Assembly (NCBI GenBank): GCA_035048815.1
Contig: JAUCBN010000043.1
Coordinates: forward strand, 7,133,001-7,197,000
DNA length: 64,000 bases
Direction of reading: 5' to 3'
Source of the DNA: Abelmoschus esculentus
Lineage: Eukaryota > Streptophyta > Magnoliopsida > Malvales > Malvaceae
Shown: one piece after another, positions 58,723-64,000 of the stretch
How positions within the stretch are numbered: position 1 is the first letter of the stretch
Layout: each line of letters begins with the position of its first letter
The notes under the pieces: model-generated
Told to the model about the DNA's origin: nothing
The model's database searches: none
What the model saw: only the letters and a program-made list of their open reading frames with translations
Translations under genes and position numbers: made by a program

Positions 58723-59778
58723 ACACTAAAAACAAAACCAATGCTCAAGTTTCGAGTTAAAAATAGTGAAATAAAATCATGCATCCCACCAACACATGCA
58801 TTAAATGCATAAACCGGTAAAAGCTACTTTTCTTATGTTTTCAAAAAAAAACTTTGGGAGAATCATTTACACATAAAATCTTTTGTAAAAATAGTCTCGT
58901 GAGCACTAAAACATCCATAATCACATATGCACAACATAATAAGGGCATGACAAATAACGTTGTAAAAACAAGGCATAATATGGGAACCTTTAAGAAAGCA
59001 ATACTTAAAACTTACTTCCGAGTATAGGGAGGTTTTCCACACCTTCCCTAAACCTCAAACCTTTGAAAACACATTTAAAACCATGCCAAATTGATAGCCC
59101 TCATAATCCACTCACCAATTTAACGAAATTTGCTCGACAAGTCACACGAAAACGTGATACAACTTTTTGATCTCCCTCAAACTTGTTCCTCTAACTCTTG
59201 ACCTAATTCAAGCATCAAAACCAGAGGTTTAGTGCATTATAATACACCCAAACATTCCTCAAGTCGGACTGATACATGGAAGCCCCTAAAAACACCATAA
59301 AACCTAACCGAAACTCACCGAAAAACTCTCCAAACACCCCTAAACTCACCGAATGTTATATCCAAGTCAGGCTTTTGACTTGATAAATTGTTCAAGATGT
59401 AGAATTAATTGGACTTGAGATGGTAAGCTATATTTCCTTTGACATGTCCAAAACAGCTGTTGTATCTTGAAATATTTGAGAAGTATTGACATCCAATTAG
59501 GATTCAGTTGTCTTTAATTCACTATTGCAACATAATAATGAAACTTAAATTCTTCTAAAAGCTTTCTTTTGTGATCATTTGAGCATTAAATATTTTAGTG
59601 GTTAGGATTGCTTGTGTGCAGGTGTTTACCCTCAGAATGTGCATATATATATATACACGTGTGTTTGTGCATGCTTAGTAGGTTGAGTTATTAATCATAT
59701 ATGAATATACATACATGCTGTATGTACTCTAGAGTGTTTTGATCATGATGCTTGTTTCTATTTTTGCCTATGATGAAG

Positions 59779-60310
59779 ATGGAATTTTGCTTCTCTAGGT
59801 CAACAGGATGCTTAGAGCTGAAGGCTATTTTATCTGGGCTGCACAGCCTGTATATAAACATGAAGAGACTCTACAAGGGCAATGGAAAGGTACCCTCTCA
59901 TGTCAAGCTTTTTACTGTCTTCTCCCCTCCCCTCTCAGCACACACATGCGGACATTTTTTATGGTACTTGATATCTTGATACAATGTTTTAGATGATTTG
60001 AATACATCACTCAATCGTTTAAATAAGAAAGAATCAACATGTATATTGTATGTGCAACACCTTGATCAACTATGCTCTTCATCCACCATTATCACCTTAG
60101 ATTGATACATTAAATTACTCAGATTTATTTGTAAACTGATTTATCTATAGAAATGGAGGATCTTACCTCTCGCATTTGCTGGGAGCTAGTAAAAAAGGAG
60201 GGATATATTGCCATATGGCAAAAGCCTTTAAACAATAGCTACTATCTTAAACATGATTCTGGAGCACTACCACCCCTTTGTGATCCCAATGATAATTTAG
60301 ACAATGTTTG
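59779..60310 (+). pseudogene. Two-exon fragment of a PMT-type methyltransferase gene
   Basis: Exon 1 (about 59779-59889) reads DGILLL, then a TAG where the family has Glu, then VNRMLRAEGYFIWAAQPVYK and HEETLQGQWK. The donor is AAAG/gtaccc, the intron is 59890-60150 and the acceptor is ctatag. Exon 2 (60151-60310) reads EMEDLTSRICWELVKKEGY, IAIWQKPLNN and PPLCDPNDNLDNVW before gtatgt. This is the C-terminal half of the SAM-dependent methyltransferase domain of plant PMT (DUF248) proteins, Golgi enzymes linked to pectin methylation. Splice phase is preserved across the intron. Upstream exons with the SAM-binding motif and the transmembrane anchor, and downstream exons, are absent. The nonsense codon and isolation among transposons make it a gene fragment. 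Confidence 0.82.
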
Positions 60311-60809
60311 GTATGTACTACTTCAATACATAGAGGTCACCACATATAAATGGCAATAAAAATCTTTCGTGAATGATTTCATCATATTTGACTCTGGACC
60401 AATCTTTGGGGAGTCAGTATAGTGCAATTTTCCCCTTGAAATTGCTCTTCAGATCATGACAATGGTGTAAAGAAGAATTGGTAGCTTGAGAGTTAGACTT
60501 TGGAAACTTCTTTAAGTTGAAAAATCTATGGATGTGTTTTCTTTTACTTTGTGTACCAAATATGTATCTTAAGGTTTTAAAAGATTGTAGTCAAAATTTG
60601 ATACCTGTAGTTTGTGGCTTTGTGCTTAAGATAATATAAAATATTTGGCTTCTGTGGCCATTTACATGTCCTTCAATCGTGCAAGGAGGCCTTCTAGAGT
60701 ACTTAGGTTGTTCTCCGTTTCTATATGCATAGTTAACCCATAAATAAGGTACAACAAATAATAGCATAGAAGAATTGAGAGATCCTTGTTTAAAGCTTAG
60801 CTATTAAAA
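60311..60809. other. Gene-free DNA between the PMT fragment and the copia LTR
   Basis: This AT-rich sequence may contain PMT intron sequence. No further PMT exon and no repeat end is recognised before the TGTTGAG at 60810. Confidence 0.5.
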
Positions 60810-61165
60810 TGTTGAGTGGGAAGTTTTCAGGTGGTAGTTTGGATGGGGGAATCTGTTGCTTAAGAACCCGCAGATAAACAAGGAAATAAAGGAGCACTCT
60901 TGTTGCTCTTTAAAGGATAAACACAAGAAAGATACTGTAGAGAAAGATGTTGCAGAGAAAGATGTTTCTGCGGTGTGATTTATTTATAGAATTGAACACA
61001 AATATATAACCTAATAAAATTCTAAAATTAGTCAAGTAAACAAACTTGAACTAAAACTCTAAAAATAATGTGAATCAGCAAAGATTATGAACTCTAAAAA
61101 TAGAGTGAATCAGAAAATATTATTAACTAAAAATAGTGTTAATCAGCAAGGATTATTTGCTCACA
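60810..61165 (-). repeat. Probable 3' LTR of the copia element
   Basis: A 356-bp unit bounded by TGTTGAG and GCTCACA on the + strand lies just beyond the RNase H end, preceded on the minus strand by the purine-rich CAGGAATAGGAGTAA. It contains three imperfect copies of a roughly 36-bp unit with GTGAATCAGCAAAGATTA (61070-61155) and a minus-strand TATA-like CTATAAATAAA near 60979-60989. The other LTR is outside the window, so the boundaries cannot be confirmed. Confidence 0.55.
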
Positions 61166-61193
61166 TTACTCCTATTCCTGACTTGATTCTAAA

Positions 61194-62179
61194 TCACGAA
61201 CACCAAGTTGGGTGACGCATAGCGGCTAATTTCACTCCCATCAATGCTTTGGTCAGTGCATCGGCTCGTTGTTCTCCAGTGTTAACAAATTCCATCACAA
61301 TTTGTCCATTCATAACACATTCTCTGATAAAGTGAAACCTTGTATCTATGTGCTTGCTACGGCCATGAAACATAGGATTCTTCATGAGAGCTATGGCAGA
61401 TTTGTTGTCTACAAACAATGTTACTGGTTTTGGCTCCTTTTTGGTTAATTCACTAACAAGGCTTCTTAACTATAAAGCTTGACAAGCTGCGACAGTGGCT
61501 GCCATGAACTCGGCTTCACAAGATGAGAGTGCCACCGTCTTCTGCTTTTGTGAATTCCATGAGACCAAATTTTCATTGAGGTAGAATGTCATTCCACTTG
61601 TGCTTTTTCTCCCGTCGAGATCAATGGCTAAATCACTGTCAAAGTAGCCAAATATATTAACTTCTTGGGAACTCTTCACATAAGTAAGCCCGAAATGAAT
61701 CGTCCCTCTTAAATACCTAAGTATTTTCTTGATCACCTTGTGATGCATGATCGTAGGCCTTTCCATATACCTGCTCACCATTCCGATAGCATATGAGATA
61801 TATGGCCTTGTGTTTAGCATGTATCTAAGATAGCCAATGGTGCGTCTATACTCCGTAACATTAATTAGAGTTCCTTCCAAGTCTTTGTGAAACCGTGACT
61901 TGGGCTCTATTGGGTACTTCATGGCATTACAGTCTACCATGCCAAACTGAGATAAATTCTTTTGGCATAAGTTGATTGTTTGAGTAAGATTCGACCCTTC
62001 TGTTGTTCTACTTCAATCCCTAAGTAGTAAGAGAGTAGACCCAAATCACTCATTTCAAATTTCGTCATCATTTGTTGCTTGAACTTGTTGATCTTTTCGG
62101 TGCTACTTCCTGTTACAATGAGGTCGTCTACATATACTCCAACAAACACTCTTCCTTCTCTTTTATTTATTGTGTATAC
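61194..62179 (-). pseudogene. copia pol C-terminal part: RT catalytic region and RNase H
   Basis: On the minus strand 62149-61934 has the RT active site GVYVDDLIVTGSS and the thumb FEMSDLGLLSYYLGIEVEQ. 61940-61470 has YRRTIGYLRYMLNTRPYISYA, RSTSGMTFYLN-like RKSTSGMTFYLNENLVSW and the RNase H motif SSCEAEFMAA. 61418-61194 has FVDNKSAIALMKNPMFHGRSKHIDTRFHFIRE. These are typical for Ty1/copia RT-RNase H. Frame changes near 61937 and a stop near 61470 break it. It is separated from the N-terminal RT by the solo B LTR at 62180-63507. Confidence 0.85.
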
Positions 62180-63507
62180 TGTCGCGTGTCAAAAGTGCGC
62201 GTTTAGTGCAAGTGGACATATCGCAAGTAGTAAGTGATAAGTATTTTATCGAGTTATCGTCTCCTCAGGGACTGGTATACTTAATATGCTTTCTTCACCT
62301 TCTTGTTCTGTAGAAAAAGTAAAGAACACAAGTGAGTTGATTTGATTTATCGAAACTAAAATAACTAAATAAGAATAAAGGATTGAAATAGTAGAGAGAG
62401 ATGGGCTAGGATCCAGTTGCGTCGTATTGTGGAATTGATTGACTTGTCTCTGTCCAATGCAATCGTATATCACTGCCTCGGCAGCACTGCAGTTTACTGC
62501 CTGGGCAGTGACAATACTGTCTGCCGCGGCAATCCCTTGCTCGTGGGCAGACTTTACCAAAGTTCGGCAAAGTGTCCTTGGATGACTCCGTTTATCCCTA
62601 AGTCAGAGTGCTGTTGATGACTAGTCCTTGATGATACCTCCCGGCGTGAACCAATTATAATCACCAACCAATCTCACACTTCTTTTAGCCGCTGAAACTC
62701 TTAACCTATCCCTAGGCCGAGTTAGTATTTCGCGATTGAAACACCGTACTTACCCCTTTCGTGAATCTAACTCTCCCGAGCTTAGATAAATGGATGATTC
62801 ACAATATCCTCTCTTGAGCTCAATTGTGAAAACAAGGAATAACAAAGGATAAGCAAACCTTGATAACTTTATTGCATTGAATCAAAGACAAAGTACAATC
62901 TCCTCTCACAAATACTCGACAACCTTCACCTAATCCCTAAGAAGGTTTAGAACATGATGGAGAGGAAAGAAACAAGAATAGAAATCGGCTCTCTCCCTAG
63001 GTATTCCGTATATTGTACATTGGGTGGCTAGGTCCTTATATAGGCTAGACTTAGGGCAAACCTTTCCTAAGTAGAATACAACTTGGAGTAGGGAACAAGT
63101 CAAGTACATAATTAAATATATTTCCAAGTTTATATTCGGCTAAGGGGCTTTCTCGCGTGGTCTTCCTTTGGGCTTTTCCTTGTGCTAGCCAGCTCCAATT
63201 CATGGGCTTCAAGTCCAGACACGTTCCTTGGATTTTTATCTTTCCATCGCCTGTAGTCTTGCTTCCTGTCTTTCTGTTGCTACCTCGGCATCAGGTCCTG
63301 CCTCGACCTTGTCGCTGCCGCGGCACTGGTTTTCCTGCACAGATATGAAAATACAGTAAAACGTGCCTTTTTTTGTAAATATTATTTATATGAGTATAAC
63401 TTCTAAATATATCACATTAAGCACATGCATTGGTCCGAGTGGGTGTATATTTGGTGATTAATGCCCATAAAAGGAGTAAAAAGTGATAGTGTGTTGAGCA
63501 CTTATCA
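62180..63507 (-). mobile_element. Solo B-family LTR inside copia RT (TSD tatac)
   Basis: This 1328-bp LTR runs from TGTCGCGTG to GAGCACTTATCA on the + strand, flanked by tatac at 62175-62179 and 63508-63512. Removing it rejoins the RT reading frame before the YVDD motif. It belongs to the same sequence variant as the solo LTR at 18386. Confidence 0.94.
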
Positions 63508-64000
63508 TATACTGCATGTTCTTGAGTGCATTTTTTGAATCCAATCTCTTTGAGACTCCTATCAAGTCGAATGTTCCAAGCTCGTGGAGCCCACCACAAC
63601 CCATAGAGGGCCTTTGACAACTTATATACCTTATGCTTCTAGTTTTGTACCTTAAATCCTTTCGGTTGGGTAACATACACTTCTTCTTCCAACTCCCCGT
63701 TAAGAAATGCATACTTCACATCTAAATAATGTACCTTCCAACTTTGATTTGTAGTGAGTGCAAGAATGACTCGAACGGTGTCAAGTCTTGCAACAGGTGC
63801 GAACACCTCTTCAAAGTCGACGCCTTGTTTTTGTACATAGCCTTTAGCAACCAATCTCGCTTTGTGCTGGACAACTTTTCCATTTGAGTCTTTTTTCAGT
63901 TTGAATACCCATTTTAGGCAATGGGTTTGTGTCCCGATGGAAGCTCAGTTAGACTCCATGTGTTTTTCATCTCAATAGATTTTAACTCCTTCTCCATTGC
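63508..64000 (-). pseudogene. copia pol: N-terminal RT region, running off the window
   Basis: On the minus strand the region from the right edge has NTWSLTELPSG followed by a frame break. It continues with LVAKGYVQKQGVDFEEVFAPVARLDTVR and LDVKYAFLNGELEEEVYVTQPKGF (63854-63639), a stop, and LSKALYGLWWAPRAWN ending at EHAVY next to the solo LTR. These are the fingers and palm of Ty1/copia reverse transcriptase (RVT_2). At least one frameshift near 63890-63910 and a stop near 63639 make it non-functional. Integrase and gag lie outside the window. Confidence 0.84.

Larger units (their letters stand above)
55851..59346 (-). mobile_element. F: decayed chromovirus-like element with iMet primer site
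   Basis: On the minus strand a 5' LTR fragment (59346-58723) is followed by a PBS resembling tRNA-iMet, then about 1.2 kb of non-coding sequence, then a purine-rich tract and the 3' LTR (57515 to about 55851) starting TGTAATTCCCC. The block 55851-56470 is a direct repeat of 58723-59346. Gag and pol are absent. The 5' LTR is cut off at 59346, where the methyltransferase region begins. Start motif and iMet primer suggest a Tekay/Del-type element. Confidence 0.6.

Noticed and set aside
59797..59799. Splice acceptor directly before GTCAACAGG in the PMT fragment
   Set aside because: The preceding codons DGILLL are also PMT-like and in frame, so TAG is better read as a Glu-to-stop change with the exon starting near 59779.

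Overview
The window is plant nuclear DNA made almost entirely of nested LTR retrotransposons. Evidence for this is the Athila-type Ty3/gypsy polyprotein, tRNA-Asp and tRNA-iMet primer binding sites, a Ty1/copia RT, and exons of a plant-specific PMT methyltransferase. Lineages and AT-rich spacers fit a eudicot; a GTATCGATAC cluster is, from memory, reminiscent of Malvaceae, but species is not proven. No intact host gene was seen. I reconstructed the nesting by eye from LTR ends (TG...CA), 5-bp target-site duplications (TSDs), PBS and polypurine tracts.

Left block (1-24443). Family A is a full-length Athila element on the + strand (2132-14489) with two 1850-bp LTRs, gag, PR-RT-RH-INT and a downstream ORF2, all broken by stops and frameshifts. 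It sits inside a minus-strand element (B1). B1 shares its 5' LTR (14707-16042) with the 3' LTR of a second minus-strand element, B2 (14707-24443), giving an LTR-internal-LTR-internal tandem. B2 carries gag, protease and ORF2 but no RT, RNase H or integrase. A solo B LTR (TSD caaat) splits its ORF2.

Middle block (24444-54700). After a decayed MULE-like remnant comes a probable gypsy LTR (E) cut by three insertions: a solo LTR at 27000-28450 (TSD aagag), a large element D (29505-48968), and a minus-strand solo LTR of family A at 49278-54020 (TSD ccttt). D contains B3 (31458-43103, TSD atttg), which holds a tandem pair of short non-coding family C elements (32167-36756). The family A solo LTR holds a solo B LTR (50958-52294, TSD gcact) and a solo C LTR (52550-53940, TSD atgac). 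D also has a 33-bp minisatellite organised in 99-bp higher-order units.

Right block (54700-64000). This has a decayed minus-strand chromovirus-like element (F), a two-exon fragment of a PMT-type methyltransferase gene, and a broken minus-strand copia element cut by another solo B LTR (62180-63507, TSD tatac).

Functionally, A encodes (in broken form) all enzymes. B supplies only gag/PR/ORF2 and C supplies nothing. All three share a near-identical PBS and a duplicated hairpin-plus-polypurine 3' module, which suggests trans-mobilisation. The most striking unexplained signal is a short palindrome, TGCCnnGGCA, scattered through LTRs, coding regions and UTRs of A and B far above chance, with family-specific central dinucleotides. 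It resembles the dispersed-motif logic of transposon-encoded anti-silencing systems.
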